Below, piece by piece: positions 5,338-5,493 of a stretch of DNA of 5,493 nt. The translations under genes and the position numbers were made by a program. Each line of letters starts with the position of its first letter. Position 1 is the stretch's first letter. This stretch comes from JADFUZ01 sp034430415 (GTDB lineage: Bacteria; Chloroflexota; Dehalococcoidia; GIF9; AB-539-J10), in the NCBI GenBank assembly GCA_034430415.1, contig DAOUEN010000097.1:1-5493 (forward strand). Reading direction: 5' to 3'. The notes under the pieces are model-generated. The model worked only from the letters and a program-made list of their open reading frames with translations. It was not told the origin of the DNA and did no database searches.

Positions 5338-5493
5338 TTCTACGCTGCCACCCTATTGCCGTCCAACTGTGCGATTTGGACTGACAAAGTGTAGTATAGC
5401 TTTGGAGGCTCACGCCGTCAATGTCGCGTGGATTCGCCAGGCGATGTGAGGGCCCCTACGGCCTCGCGGTTTGTCTTTGCCCTGGGGCAGCCC
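5338..5493. other. Upstream intergenic region with GC-rich imperfect inverted repeat
   Basis: Beyond the promoter, the right edge holds an imperfect inverted repeat, GAGGgCC-cctac-GGCCTC (about 5447-5464, one bulged G). I see no secure gene. The minus strand is open from the right edge in two frames, ending at TGA 5410-5412 and TGA 5418-5420, so the last codons of a neighbouring minus-strand gene cannot be excluded, but neither is recognisable. The GC-rich, GTAGGGGC-containing repeat resembles dispersed intergenic repeats seen in some environmental bacteria; that is an impression, not a match. Confidence 0.4.
5393..5421 (-). promoter_or_regulatory. Sigma-70-type promoter for the surface-protein gene
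   Basis: On the minus strand, TTGACG (5416-5421) and TATACT (5393-5398) are separated by exactly 17 bases. Both hexamers differ from consensus (TTGACA/TATAAT) at one position. Transcription would begin near 5386, leaving an untranslated leader of about 48 bases before ATG 5337. Placement directly upstream of an orphan start supports a functional promoter. Confidence 0.75.

Noticed and set aside
1..5493. CRISPR array, tRNA, rRNA, insertion sequence or defence island
   Set aside because: I found no regularly spaced direct repeats, no tRNA cloverleaf or rRNA-like block, no transposase or integrase motifs, and no nuclease/helicase/toxin pair.

Overview
This is a moderately GC-rich bacterial fragment. 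Strong AAGGAGG-type ribosome binding sites, a near-consensus sigma-70 promoter, GTG starts and DivK/CheY-like receivers all point to Bacteria. Signalling genes, a DUF4342 protein, tiny membrane proteins and a large secreted beta-domain protein with a C-terminal membrane anchor would fit an uncultured Chloroflexota (Dehalococcoidia-like) or similar environmental lineage. That lineage guess is inference; no rRNA or marker gene is present.

Layout. (1) Positions 1-1077, plus strand: the C-terminal end of a sensor histidine kinase, then two single-domain response regulators (294-656 and 700-1077). They look like one phosphorelay operon with no DNA-binding output domain in view. (2) Positions 1147-1731, minus strand: a 194-residue protein of unknown family with an excellent ribosome binding site. 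A perfect 8-bp inverted repeat (1801-1822) lies just upstream. (3) Positions about 1709-2380, minus strand: a damaged coding region. Two open segments in one frame are split by a single TAG, with a possible remnant of a uracil-DNA-glycosylase-like protein. (4) Positions about 2433-2873, plus strand: a tiny one-helix membrane protein 15 nt ahead of a DUF4342 protein. (5) Positions 2910-3095, minus strand: a 61-residue protein with two membrane helices. (6) Positions 3205-5337, minus strand: a 710-residue secreted, membrane-anchored, strongly acidic multidomain surface protein with its own promoter at 5393-5421. (7) Positions 5338-5493: intergenic DNA with the promoter and a GC-rich imperfect inverted repeat, and no clear gene.

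How the parts work together: the kinase and two receivers form a signalling unit. Regions 4-6 are mostly envelope-associated (two small membrane proteins, a DUF4342 protein with a hydrophobic core, and an extracellular adhesin-like protein). I see no integrase, transposase, CRISPR array, tRNA or rRNA. No clearly new multi-gene system is demonstrable. The least explained parts are the unknown 194-residue protein, the decayed 1.8-2.4 kb region, the micro-protein/DUF4342 pair and the architecture of the surface protein.
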